A stretch of DNA of 64,000 nucleotides from positions 1-64,000 of the forward strand of contig DASSHI010000021.1 in NCBI GenBank assembly GCA_035693025.1. The letters run 5' to 3'. A model generated the notes under the pieces. It saw nothing but the letters and a program-made list of their open reading frames with translations, was not told where the DNA came from and ran no database searches. Below, one piece after another: positions 55,932 to 63,449 of the stretch. Numbering within the stretch: position 1 is the first letter of the stretch; each line of letters starts with the position of its first letter. Origin of the DNA: VRUE01 sp035693025. Lineage in GTDB: Bacteria; Actinomycetota; Thermoleophilia; Solirubrobacterales; 70-9. A program made the translations under genes and the position numbers.

Positions 55932-57049
55932 TTCGCCCCCTCCTCCCCCGCAGCGGGCGCTTTCTCAGCGGCGGCGGGCTCAGCCGGAGACTGCGTCTGC
56001 GCCCCCTCGGCCGCTTGGGCTTTCGCCGAATCGGCCGGGGCCTGCTCTTTAGCCGCCCCTCCCGCGGGTGGCGGCGTAGGGGGAACCGTCCCCGAGGACG
56101 CTTTAGCGACCGCAGGGGACGGTGGGTCCCCTGCGTCGACAGGACCCGCGGGTTGCGAGGTCTGTCCTTTAGCGGGAGCCTGAGCGGCCTGAGCCTGTGG
56201 CGGTGCTTCGGCAGCTTTCCTGGCCGCCGCCTCTTCCGCCGCTTTCTTCTCCGCCTCCAGCTTGGCGACCCGCTCTTTCTCTTCCTCCTCGCGCTTCTTC
56301 CGCTCTTCTTCCTCTTTTTTGCGCCGTTCCATCTCCTCGGCGATGCGGCGCTCCTCCTGCACCCGCCAGGCGCCGGCGCCCTCCTCGACCGCGCCGCCGA
56401 TCGTGCCGATCACCAGCTGGCAGGAGCGGATCGCGTCGTCGTTGCCGGGGATCACGTAGTCGACCGGCGTCGGGTCGCAGTTGGTGTCGACCAGGCCGAT
56501 GATCGGGATCCGCAGGCGCGCCGCCTCGCGCACCGCGATCTCCTCGGTTTTCAGGTCGGTGACGAAGACCGCATCCGGCAGGCGGTCCATGTCGCGCACG
56601 CCGCCGAGGTTGTACTCGAGCTTGGCCAGTTCGGCCTGCATGCCCATCCGCTCCTTGGTCGGCAGCAGGTCGAGTTTGCCCTCCTCCTGCCAGCCGGTCA
56701 GCTCGTGCAGGCGGGAGATCCGCGCCGACATCGTGTTGAAGTTGGTCAGCAACCCACCGAGCCAGCGCTGGTTGACGTAGGGCATCTTGCAGCGTTCGGC
56801 CCATTCCTGAACGGGGCCGCGGGCCTGCTTCTTGGTGCCGACGAAGAGCACCGTGCCGCCGCCGCTGGCGAGCTCGCCGCCGAAGCGGCGCGCGTTCTCC
56901 AGCAGCGCCTCGGTCTGGATCAGGTCGATGATGTGGATCCCGTCCAGCTCGCCGAAGATGTAGCGGCGCATGTTCGGGTTCCAGCGACGGGTCTGATGGC
57001 CGAAGTGGACTCCGGCCTCCAGCAGCTCTTTGAGGCCTGCCTCTGGCAT
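55928..57049 (-). CDS. rpsB: 30S ribosomal protein S2 with long disordered C-terminal extension
   Basis: Residues 1 to about 235 form normal S2: LLEAGVHFGHQTRRWNPNMR, LIQTEALLENARRF, PYVNQRWLGGLLTNF and AIVLGLVDTNCDPTPVDYV-like IIGLVDTNCDPTPVDYVIP. A highly charged helix (EEMERRKKEEEERKKREEEE) then a Pro/Ala/Gln tail bring it to about 373 residues, some 120 more than usual. The tail contains the translated family-B repeat (GDPPSPAVAKASSGTVPPT). ATG 57049 is chosen as it begins the S2 domain and has AAGGAG 11 bases upstream; a start at 57085 would add 12 residues. Head of rpsB-tsf-pyrH-frr. Confidence 0.95.
   Translation of the reverse strand: MPEAGLKELLEAGVHFGHQTRRWNPNMRRYIFGELDGIHIIDLIQTEALLENARRFGGELASGGGTVLFVGTKKQARGPVQEWAERCKMPYVNQRWLGGLLTNFNTMSARISRLHELTGWQEEGKLDLLPTKERMGMQAELAKLEYNLGGVRDMDRLPDAVFVTDLKTEEIAVREAARLRIPIIGLVDTNCDPTPVDYVIPGNDDAIRSCQLVIGTIGGAVEEGAGAWRVQEERRIAEEMERRKKEEEERKKREEEEKERVAKLEAEKKAAEEAAARKAAEAPPQAQAAQAPAKGQTSQPAGPVDAGDPPSPAVAKASSGTVPPTPPPAGGAAKEQAPADSAKAQAAEGAQTQSPAEPAAAEKAPAAGEEGAK
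56065..56149 (-). repeat. Family B palindromic element, copy 2 (in frame, inside rpsB)
   Basis: An 85-bp element aligned without gaps to 20099-20183 (about 75 of 85 identical by hand). Same stem and same internal CGCT/AGCG hairpin, with a compensatory C-G to T-A change in the stem. It is read on the minus strand in the same frame as copy 1, giving the peptide core PAVAKASSGTVPPTPPPA in the S2 tail. Confidence 0.85.
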
Positions 57050-57183
57050 GTGCGAAAAGTCTCCTTGGATTGTGTGAAGCCCCATCGCCCTTGCCCGGGG
57101 ACTCGTCCTGAGACGGTCAGGATCCGGGACGGCTACGACGGGGGTCGGTTTAGAACTGGGGAATTGTAGAGCGGCACGCCAGG
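57050..57183 (-). other. Leader region of rpsB
   Basis: This 134-bp gap holds the rpsB leader. On the minus strand a TACAAT -10-like box lies near 57163-57168. A small hairpin CCTGA-ccgtc-TCAGG near 57108-57122 and AAGGAG before the start follow. No known S2 autoregulatory RNA motif was recognised by eye. Confidence 0.35.
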
Positions 57184-57858
57184 TCAGGCGGCGCGGGCCG
57201 ATTCCAGCGCCGAGGCGAGATCCCCGGGCAGCTCGGAGCGGAAGCTCATCGCCTCGCCCGTCGCCGGATGGACGAAGCCAAGCCGGTGGGCATGCAGGAA
57301 CTGCCGGCTCAGGCCGTATCTCGCTGCGCCGCCGTAGGTCGCGTCGCCGGTGAGCGGGTGGCCGATCGCGCCGAAGTGGGCGCGGATCTGATGCGTGCGC
57401 CCGGTCTCCAGCTTCACCTCGACGTAGCTCTCGACGGCGAGCAGCTCGAGCACCTCGAAGTGGGTTCGCGCCTGCCGCGAGGCCGCGCCGGAGACGGCCA
57501 TCCGGTGCCGCTGCTTCGAGGCCCGCCCGATCGGCGCGTCGATCGTGCCGGTGCGCGAGGCGAGGCGGCCTTCCGCCAACGCCAGGTAGACGCGTTCTAC
57601 GTCGCGTCGCCGAACGAGCTCCTGCAGGGCGGCGTGGGTCGCGTCGTCGCGGGCGACCACCAGCAGCCCGCTGGTCTCCTTGTCGAGGCGATGGACGATC
57701 CCGGGGCGCTCCGGGTCCGCCCCGCCGCCGAGGATCTCAGCCAGCTCGTCGACGAGGGTCGCGCCGGAGTGCGAGGGGGCCGGGTGGACGACGAGCCCGG
57801 CCGGCTTGTCGACGACGGCGAGATGCTCGTCGAGGTGGACGATCCGCAGCTCGCTCAT
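57184..57858 (-). CDS. RluA/RluD-family pseudouridine synthase lacking S4 domain
   Basis: Converts uridine to pseudouridine in rRNA or tRNA. 224 residues. Motif I VVDKPAGLVVHPAPSHSGAT is near residue 16. The catalytic Asp lies in GIVHRLDKETSGLLVVAR near residue 57. KLETGRTHQIRAHFGAIGHP and LHAHRLGFVHPATGE follow. Unlike RluD it has no N-terminal S4 RNA-binding domain, so its target may differ. ATG 57858 overlaps the lspA stop (ATGA), the common lspA-rluD pairing. The catalytic residues are intact. Confidence 0.92.
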   Translation of the reverse strand: MSELRIVHLDEHLAVVDKPAGLVVHPAPSHSGATLVDELAEILGGGADPERPGIVHRLDKETSGLLVVARDDATHAALQELVRRRDVERVYLALAEGRLASRTGTIDAPIGRASKQRHRMAVSGAASRQARTHFEVLELLAVESYVEVKLETGRTHQIRAHFGAIGHPLTGDATYGGAARYGLSRQFLHAHRLGFVHPATGEAMSFRSELPGDLASALESARAA

Positions 57859-58313
57859 CTCCCCCCTGCCTCGCTCGTGTAGCTCAGGGCCAGCACGAGG
57901 ACCCCGACGGTGATCGCCATGTCGGCGAGGTTGAACGGCGGCCAGCTGAGGATCGCGACGTAGTCGGTCACCGCATCGGCGCGGACGCGGTCGATCAGGT
58001 TGCCGCAGGCGCCGCCCGCGAGCAGTCCGGTCGCGATCCACATCCCCGGCCGGCTGGGATTGCGTGCGAAGAGCACGCCGACGAAGCCGAGCGCTACCAG
58101 GGTGAGCGCGATCAGGGCGGCGCCGCCGCCGCTGGCGAGGCCGAAGGCGACGCCGCTGTTGTGGGCGAGCGTCAGTTCCAGCGGACCGAGCACCTCGACG
58201 TGCTCGCCCGGGACCAGGTTGTGCTCGACCAGCGCCTTGGCGATCTGGTCGAGCACGATCGTCGCCAGCGCCACCGCGCCCGCTCGCAGCCAGGCTCGCC
58301 GCGAGGCGCTCAC
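57855..58313 (-). CDS. lspA: Lipoprotein signal peptidase (SPase II)
   Basis: Aspartic membrane protease that removes signal peptides from prolipoproteins. 152 residues with four hydrophobic helices. The catalytic Asp pair is in GGACGNLIDRVRADAVTDYV and PPFNLADMAITVGV, and the LAHNSGVAFGL motif is present. GTG 58313 overlaps the yggT stop (GTGA). Downstream rluD-like gene overlaps by four bases. Confidence 0.94.
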   Translation of the reverse strand: MSASRRAWLRAGAVALATIVLDQIAKALVEHNLVPGEHVEVLGPLELTLAHNSGVAFGLASGGGAALIALTLVALGFVGVLFARNPSRPGMWIATGLLAGGACGNLIDRVRADAVTDYVAILSWPPFNLADMAITVGVLVLALSYTSEAGGR

Positions 58314-58612
58314 CCCGAGATCAGGCCGACGACCAAGGTCCGCAATAGGTAGAGGACGATGATCCCGATCATCGGGCTGAGGTCGAGCCCGAAGCCGCCC
58401 CCGCCGACCGGGGGCAGGATGCGCCGAAAGAGGTTGAGGTAGGGGTCGGTGGTCTGCGCGACGAAGTCGAGCACCGCTCGCAGGGTCGGGTTGTACGGCA
58501 TCCGCGGTATCCACGACATCAGCACCCGGATCAGGATCAGGATGATGTAGACGAGGAAGAGCGCGGCGACGTAGTCGGCGACGTCCTGGCGGGTTATCGC
58601 GAGCAGGATCAT
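58310..58612 (-). CDS. YggT family membrane protein
   Basis: A 100-residue protein with two hydrophobic regions (about 12-32 LFLVYIILILIRVLMSWIP and 76-97 MIGIIVLYLLRTLVVGLI). A typical YggT motif, TTDPYLNLFRRILPPVGG, lies between them. YggT proteins are linked to envelope shape and chloroplast nucleoid partitioning (YlmG), often next to sepF and proC as here, but their molecular role is unknown. It overlaps proC (ATGA) and lspA (GTGA). Confidence 0.9.
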   Translation of the reverse strand: MILLAITRQDVADYVAALFLVYIILILIRVLMSWIPRMPYNPTLRAVLDFVAQTTDPYLNLFRRILPPVGGGGFGLDLSPMIGIIVLYLLRTLVVGLISG

Positions 58613-59346
58613 CCGCGCATTCGCTCCAGCGAGGCGCGGACGGCGGCGGCGAAGGCCCCGCGGGCGCCTTCGCGGTCGAGCGCCTCGAGCCCGGCCTCGG
58701 TGCTGCCGCCGGGCGAGGCGACCGCGCGGCGCACGTCGGCCGGATCGCGGTGGCGCAACAGCTCGGCCGTGCCGGCGGCCGTCTCGACGACCAGCTCGCG
58801 GGCCAGCTCGCGGTCGAGCCCGTCCTCGGCTCCGGCGTCGGCGATCGCCTCGACGGCAAGTGCGAGATAGGCCGGGGCGCAGCCCATAACGGCCGTGGCC
58901 GCGTCGAAATCCTCATCTGCCAGCTCGACCACGTGCCCAAGCACGCCGAGCTTCTCGCGCACGAGATGCGATGGCGGGCCGGACAGGCAGAGGACGCCGC
59001 GGCGCACTTCGACCGCCACGTTCGGCATCACGCGGTGGGTCTCGGCCGCGGGAAAGGCGCCGGCTACCGCCTCCGACGGCGTCGCTCCGAGCAGCGAGAG
59101 GACGATCTCGGCGCCGTCGAGCTGCGCCGCCGCCTCCTCCAGCTTTGCCGGCTTGACGGCGAGCACGACGAGATCCGCCCGCTCGGCGAGCTCGGCATTT
59201 GAGACGGCCTCGCCGCCGAGCTCCGCGGCCAGCTCCGCCGCCCGGCCGGAGCCGGAATCGGAAAACAGCGTCTGCTCGAACTCGCCGTGCCAGCCCCGCG
59301 CCATCGCGGCGGCCATGTTTCCCGAACCGCAGAAGCCGACGACCAT
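58609..59346 (-). CDS. proC: Pyrroline-5-carboxylate reductase
   Basis: Last step of proline synthesis, reducing P5C with NAD(P)H. The Rossmann start VVGFCGSGNMAAAMARGW is followed by LVVLAVKPAKLEEAA and HRVMPNVAVEVRRGV. The C-terminal dimer domain signature is VASPGGSTEAGLEALDREG. 245 residues, slightly short. Members of this family in sepF-yggT clusters are common in Actinobacteria. Its stop overlaps yggT. Confidence 0.93.
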   Translation of the reverse strand: MVVGFCGSGNMAAAMARGWHGEFEQTLFSDSGSGRAAELAAELGGEAVSNAELAERADLVVLAVKPAKLEEAAAQLDGAEIVLSLLGATPSEAVAGAFPAAETHRVMPNVAVEVRRGVLCLSGPPSHLVREKLGVLGHVVELADEDFDAATAVMGCAPAYLALAVEAIADAGAEDGLDRELARELVVETAAGTAELLRHRDPADVRRAVASPGGSTEAGLEALDREGARGAFAAAVRASLERMRG

Positions 59347-59384
59347 GGCCGGGAGACTATTCGGACTTGGAGGCCGTCCGGCCT

Positions 59385-59921
59385 CTAAGACTGGTTGAAG
59401 AAGCCTTTGTCGAGGAGTCGCGCCTTCTCCTCGGCGGAGACCTCGACGTTGCGCGGCGTCAACAGGAAGATTTTCTCGGCGATCCGCTGCATGCCGCCGT
59501 CCAGCGAGTAGGTGAGGCCGGAGCAGAAGTCGATCATCCGCTTCGACAGCTCGTGATCGGTCGTCTGCAGGTTGAGGATCACCGGCACCGAGCGCTTGAA
59601 CTGGTCGGCGACCTGCTGGGCGTCGTTGAAGTTGCGGGGGATGACGAGGTGCACCTTGACGTCGGAGTCCTCGCCGACGGGCCGCAGGGTACGGGTCCGC
59701 GAGGCCGCGATCGGCTCGTCGTCGGCGAAGATGTCGTCGATCTCGTCACGTCGCGAGCGCCGCGAGGTCGGCAGTCGCCGCACCTGGGCGGACTCCCGCC
59801 GGGCCTCGATCTCCTCTTCGGAGGTTTCGGGGAAGTCTTCGTCGTATTCGGGGCCGTACTCGTGCTCTTCGGCCAGTCCGAAGTAGACCAGCGCTTTATG
59901 CCAGGTATCGCGTAGTGCCAT
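59385..59921 (-). CDS. sepF: Cell division protein SepF
   Basis: Membrane-tethering partner of FtsZ that arranges Z-ring filaments. A short amphipathic N-terminus (ALRDTWHKALVYFGLAEE) for membrane binding precedes an acidic, disordered linker (about 20-80). The SepF core (about 85-170) has VHLVIPRNFNDAQQVADQFK, SVPVILNLQTTDHELSKRM and FCSGLTYSLDGGMQRI. 178 residues. It lies 67 nt after yggS and 38 nt before proC, the typical yggS-sepF-yggT block. Confidence 0.94.
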   Translation of the reverse strand: MALRDTWHKALVYFGLAEEHEYGPEYDEDFPETSEEEIEARRESAQVRRLPTSRRSRRDEIDDIFADDEPIAASRTRTLRPVGEDSDVKVHLVIPRNFNDAQQVADQFKRSVPVILNLQTTDHELSKRMIDFCSGLTYSLDGGMQRIAEKIFLLTPRNVEVSAEEKARLLDKGFFNQS

Positions 59922-59988
59922 CGTTATCGGCGTCTTTCTGCTCTGAGCGGCCTATTCCTCCAGCAAAGTTAGAGGAGATCGCGGCATT

Positions 59989-60621
59989 TCACACGTAGAG
60001 GGCCGTTCCGAGCCGGACGATCGTCGCTCCCTCCTCGATCGCGACGGGCCAATCCTGCGAGGTGCCCATCGAGAGCCGCTCCAGGCCGTGCGCCGCCGCG
60101 AGCTCGGCCAGGCGGGCGAAATGCGGCCGCGAATCCTCCGGGTCGGTACTGAACGGCGGCATCGTCATCAGCCCGGAGACGCGCACCGGGCAGCGCTCGA
60201 TGAACGCCCCGAGGTCCGCCGGGGCGATACCGCCCTTCTCGTCCTCGCCGGCGACGTTGACCTCGACCAGGACCTCGGTCTCAGGGCCGCCGTGGCGGCC
60301 GAGCTGCTCGAGGGCGGAGTCGGAGGCGACCGAGTGGATCAGCCGGCATAGGGGCAGCAGTCGCTTCACCTTGCGGCTCTGCAGGTTGCCGATGAAGTCC
60401 CAGGCAAAGGCGTCGCCCCAGCGCTCGTGCTTGGCCTCCAGGTCCTGCTGGCGGTTCTCTCCGACCAGCTCGACCCCGGCCTCGGCGAGCGCTCCGACCT
60501 CCTCCAGCGGCACGTACTTGATCGCGGCGAGTATCTCGACCTCCGCACCGGCTCGCTCCCGCACCGCATCCAGGTTGCGGGCGATCTTTGCCGGGTCGAG
60601 GCCGTGGATCAGGCCCGGCAT
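59989..60621 (-). CDS. YggS family PLP homeostasis protein
   Basis: Single-domain PLP-binding TIM barrel (PLPBP) of 210 residues that buffers pyridoxal phosphate. The PLP Lys is in ILAAIKYVPLEEV near residue 35. ELVGENRQQDLEAKHE, WDFIGNLQSRKVKRLLP and RLSMGTSQDWPVAIEEGAT support the family. The start lies one base after the pgeF stop. Genomic linkage with sepF and proC is usual. Confidence 0.93.
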   Translation of the reverse strand: MPGLIHGLDPAKIARNLDAVRERAGAEVEILAAIKYVPLEEVGALAEAGVELVGENRQQDLEAKHERWGDAFAWDFIGNLQSRKVKRLLPLCRLIHSVASDSALEQLGRHGGPETEVLVEVNVAGEDEKGGIAPADLGAFIERCPVRVSGLMTMPPFSTDPEDSRPHFARLAELAAAHGLERLSMGTSQDWPVAIEEGATIVRLGTALYV

Positions 60622-60622
60622 C

Positions 60623-61282
60623 TCAGGCCTGCCCCTGTTCGAGCCAGACGAGGCCGCCCTGCCTGCCGGGGCCGCCGTCGCGGCGGTGGGAGAAGAAGAG
60701 CTCCTCCTCGCAGCACGTGCAGAGGCCGGCCGACTCGATCTCCCCCACCCCGGCCTCGTGCAGCAATCGCCGCGCCACCTCGGGCAGGTCGAGCATCCGA
60801 TCGGCGGCGATTCCGGGGCCGAGGCGCTCGAACGGCGCCAGCACCTCGTCTCCGACTTCGTAGCAGCAGGGCCCGATTCCGGGACCGATCGCCGCGTGCG
60901 TCGCGCCGACTGCCGTTGCGCCGCGGGCGACGATCCCGGCTGCGAGCCCCCGCCGGCCGCAGTGCAGCATCACGACCCCGCCCGGCCCGGAAAGCGCCAC
61001 CGGCAGACAATCTGCAGCGTAGACGAGGGCGACCGGGCCGGCCGTGCGGAGGACGTGGCCGTCGACAGCGGGCGTACCGCTTGTCGGTTGGTCGTGGAAG
61101 GCGAGCTCCGCGCCGTGAACCTGGTGCCCGCTGACGATCAGCTGCGGGTCGACCCCCACTGCTCGGGCCAGCGGCACGCGGCTCTCTTTCAACGAGCCGG
61201 CGGACCGCGTCGCGAAGACCGTTCGTGCCGCGGGCAAATCCGCCTCCAGCCAGCGGACGCCGTCGCTCTCCTCCCACCTCAC
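60623..61282 (-). CDS. pgeF: Purine nucleoside phosphorylase PgeF/YfiH (DUF152)
   Basis: Zinc enzyme of 219 residues with adenosine phosphorylase/deaminase-type activity, also implicated in peptidoglycan editing. The metal motif SGHQVHGAELAF is near residue 51, with VYAADCLPVALSGPGG and VVMLHCGRRGLAAGIV. The last motif is usually HAGWRGL; here AGW is CGR, though the His is kept. GPGIGPCCYEVG and GLCTCCEEELFFSHRRDGG follow. GTG 61282 overlaps the cca stop (GTGA). Confidence 0.92.
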   Translation of the reverse strand: MRWEESDGVRWLEADLPAARTVFATRSAGSLKESRVPLARAVGVDPQLIVSGHQVHGAELAFHDQPTSGTPAVDGHVLRTAGPVALVYAADCLPVALSGPGGVVMLHCGRRGLAAGIVARGATAVGATHAAIGPGIGPCCYEVGDEVLAPFERLGPGIAADRMLDLPEVARRLLHEAGVGEIESAGLCTCCEEELFFSHRRDGGPGRQGGLVWLEQGQA

Positions 61283-62391
61283 GCCGGCTCCCGCGCGGCG
61301 GCGAGGGCGGCGGCGAGCTCCGCCTCCCGTCCGGCGATCTCCCCGTCGAGCTTGCGCCGCAGGGCCTCCCCCAGGCCGCGACCGACTGCGGGCCCCTCCG
61401 CGACGCCGGCCCGGATCAGATCCTCGCCGTCGATCTCGAGCGTGACGTGACGCCAGTCGCTCAGGTAGGAATCGAGCCACTCGGCCCCCAGCGCCCGCGC
61501 GAGGGCCAGTTCGACGGGGCTTCGTCCGCGGGCGAGCCGCACTGCCTCCGAGGGCCGTTGGGGCGGGAGCTCCACAAGCTCCCCGGCGCCGGCCCAGCGA
61601 CCCATCGCCGCAGCCAGGATCGCCTCCTCGCGCGGGACGAACCCCGCCCAAGGCGCCGCGGTGAGCAGGCCGGCCACCCGCTCCGCCAGGTCGACTCCTT
61701 CCGGGCCCAGCTCGGCCAGGCCCCACTCGGCGAGCAACTGGAATCCCCGCGCCGCCTCGTTCTCGGCCGCCAGGCGCAGCAGCTCGGCCTCGCGGCGATC
61801 CGCCGACACCGTGTCGAGGTCGCTCTGGCGCAGGAGCTCCCCAGTGTCGGGCTCGAGCTCGAAGCCGAAGCGCGCCATATAGCGGGCGGCCCGCAGGGCG
61901 CGGGTCGGATCGTCCTCGAACGAGCGCGGATGCAGGACACGAAGCAGCCCCGCCTCGAGATCCTTCTGCCCCTGGTGGGGGTCGATCAGCTCCGGTTCGC
62001 GCCGCAGCGGGATCGCCATCGCGTTGATCGTGAAGTCGCGGCGGGCGAGGTCGGCGGCGATGCCGGCGGTCGGCTCGACCTCGGGCAGGGCACCGGGATG
62101 CGGATACGTCTCCGCTCGCGCCGTGGCGATGTCCACCTCGTGCGCGCCGAGCCGCGCCTTGGCCGTGGCAAAGCGCTCGTGCTCGACCACCTCACCGCCG
62201 AGCCTCCTCGCCAGCGCCGTGGCATCGCCCTCGATCACGAGGTCGATGTCGGCCCTGCCGCGGCCGATCAGCAGGTCGCGGACGGCGCCGCCGACGAGAT
62301 AGACGGGTTTTCCTCCCGCCAGGTCATGCACGGCGTCCAGCTCGGGGTAGGCGCTCCGCAGTGTCGCTTCCAGATCGTCGATTGGCTTCAC
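61279..62391 (-). CDS. cca: tRNA nucleotidyltransferase (CCA-adding / poly(A)-polymerase-like)
   Basis: Class II nucleotidyltransferase of about 370 residues. The N-terminal motif is VYLVGGAVRDLLIGRGRADI, then DLVIEGDATALA with catalytic Asp residues. Motif RRDFTINAMAIPLRREPEL and EDDPTRALRAARYMARFGFE, which recognise nucleotides, follow. The C-terminal half is all helical. Shorter than many CCA enzymes and lacking an HD domain. GTG 62391 begins KPIDDLEATLRSAYPELD; the extension upstream runs into the divergent deacetylase. It heads the cca-pgeF-yggS unit. Confidence 0.92.
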   Translation of the reverse strand: MKPIDDLEATLRSAYPELDAVHDLAGGKPVYLVGGAVRDLLIGRGRADIDLVIEGDATALARRLGGEVVEHERFATAKARLGAHEVDIATARAETYPHPGALPEVEPTAGIAADLARRDFTINAMAIPLRREPELIDPHQGQKDLEAGLLRVLHPRSFEDDPTRALRAARYMARFGFELEPDTGELLRQSDLDTVSADRREAELLRLAAENEAARGFQLLAEWGLAELGPEGVDLAERVAGLLTAAPWAGFVPREEAILAAAMGRWAGAGELVELPPQRPSEAVRLARGRSPVELALARALGAEWLDSYLSDWRHVTLEIDGEDLIRAGVAEGPAVGRGLGEALRRKLDGEIAGREAELAAALAAAREPA

Positions 62392-62425
62392 GTCATCCCC
62401 ATCCGTACCATGATCGGCTTCCCGG

Positions 62426-63358
62426 ATGGTCGACGAGCGCAAAGCGAGGCGGGAGCGACAACGACGCCGGCTCCGACGCCGCCGGCTGCTCGCCGCGGGC
62501 GCGCTGGTTGCCGTCGCGGCGGCGGCGATCGCGGCCGTCCTCCTCGCTTCTTCCTCCGGCGGCGGCGGAAACGGCAACCGCCGTAGAGCTTTGAACCGCA
62601 TAGCGGAGCAAACCTCTACGGCGGGCTCGGGGGCGGGGCGATCCGATTCGGCTCCCGCCACCGGCATGGTCCGCGACGCGACGCCTCAGCCCGACTGGCG
62701 CCCCCACTCCGGACCGGTGCCGATCCTCGAGTACCACGTGCTCGGCGCCGCGCCGGCCGACGAGCCCTATCCCGACCTCTACGTCACCCGGCCCGACTTC
62801 CACAAGCAGATGGATTGGCTCGACGAACACGGCTACGAGGCGGTGACGCTCGAACAGGTCGAGCAGGCCTGGTACCACGGCGGCACGCTGCCGCCGAAGC
62901 CGGTCGTGATCTCCTTCGACGACGGCTACCGGCCGCAGTTCACCTACGCGCTGCCCGAGCTGCGCCGCCACGGCTGGGCCGGCGTGCTCAACCTCAAGGC
63001 GGAAGGCTCCGACCTCTACCCGAGCAACGTCGAAGCGATGATCGCGGCCGGCTGGGAGCTCGCCGCCCACACGATCCACCACCTCGACCTGACCGAACTC
63101 GACCCCGCCCAATTGCAGGAAGAAATCGCCGGCTCACGGGCGATCCTGCGCCGCGAATACGGCGTCCCCGTGAAGAACTTCTGCTACCCGGCAGGTCGCT
63201 TCAACGCCACGGTCACCGCCGCCGTTGAAGCAGCCGGCTACGTAGGCGCCACCACCGAGATCCGCGGCTACGCCACCCGCGACCGCCCCTACGAATTAGA
63301 TCGCTTTGAGATCCTTGGCTCTGAGGGTGTCGCCGGACTCGCTGCCGACCTTCGTTGA
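62426..63358 (+). CDS. Membrane-anchored polysaccharide deacetylase (NodB family)
   Basis: A 310-residue protein. A strongly basic start (RKARRERQRRRLRRRR) precedes a hydrophobic anchor (about 20-43). A linker follows that contains the in-frame family-A repeat (RRALNRIAEQTSTA). The NodB domain has VPILEYHVLGAAP, VVISFDDGYRPQF with the catalytic Asp pair, and AAHTIHHLDLTELD with the metal His residues. NFCYPAGRFNATVTAAVEAA follows. It probably de-N-acetylates peptidoglycan or another wall glycan outside the cell. Divergent from cca (34-bp gap) and convergent with hisF through a nested hairpin. Confidence 0.9.
   Translation: MVDERKARRERQRRRLRRRRLLAAGALVAVAAAAIAAVLLASSSGGGGNGNRRRALNRIAEQTSTAGSGAGRSDSAPATGMVRDATPQPDWRPHSGPVPILEYHVLGAAPADEPYPDLYVTRPDFHKQMDWLDEHGYEAVTLEQVEQAWYHGGTLPPKPVVISFDDGYRPQFTYALPELRRHGWAGVLNLKAEGSDLYPSNVEAMIAAGWELAAHTIHHLDLTELDPAQLQEEIAGSRAILRREYGVPVKNFCYPAGRFNATVTAAVEAAGYVGATTEIRGYATRDRPYELDRFEILGSEGVAGLAADLR
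62580..62622 (+). repeat. Family A palindromic element, copy 3 (in frame)
   Basis: A 43-bp element with identical 9-bp ends to copies 1 and 2. Its centre reads CCGC-ATA-GCGG, the flipped form of the CGC-TAT-GCG centre in the other two. It is read in frame as RRALNRIAEQTSTA, just after the membrane anchor of the deacetylase. Confidence 0.85.
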
Positions 63359-63449
63359 GGCGGCCCGGGTGTCCCTCGAACCGGCGGATACTCAAATCGC
63401 CGGTCTAATTAGACCGGCGATTGTCGGGGCGAGGGACACCCGGGCCGCC
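63359..63449. terminator. 91-bp nested inverted repeat between convergent deacetylase and hisF
   Basis: Perfect 20-bp arms, GGCGGCCCGGGTGTCCCTCG at 63359-63378 and the complement at 63430-63449, lie exactly between the two stop codons. Inside is a second perfect 28-base palindrome at 63395-63422 (centre GGTCTAATTAGACC). The symmetry suits a bidirectional terminator, but no T-run follows either arm. Confidence 0.75.

Noticed and set aside
56065..56360. Frameshift or pseudogene explaining the long S2 tail
   Set aside because: The frame is open and in register with the S2 domain, and the tail ends in an ATGA overlap with tsf, so the extension appears to be genuinely translated.
63359..63449. 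Recombination attachment site or phage att
   Set aside because: No integrase, tRNA gene or mobile gene is nearby, and the palindrome fits precisely between two stop codons, so a terminator is simpler.
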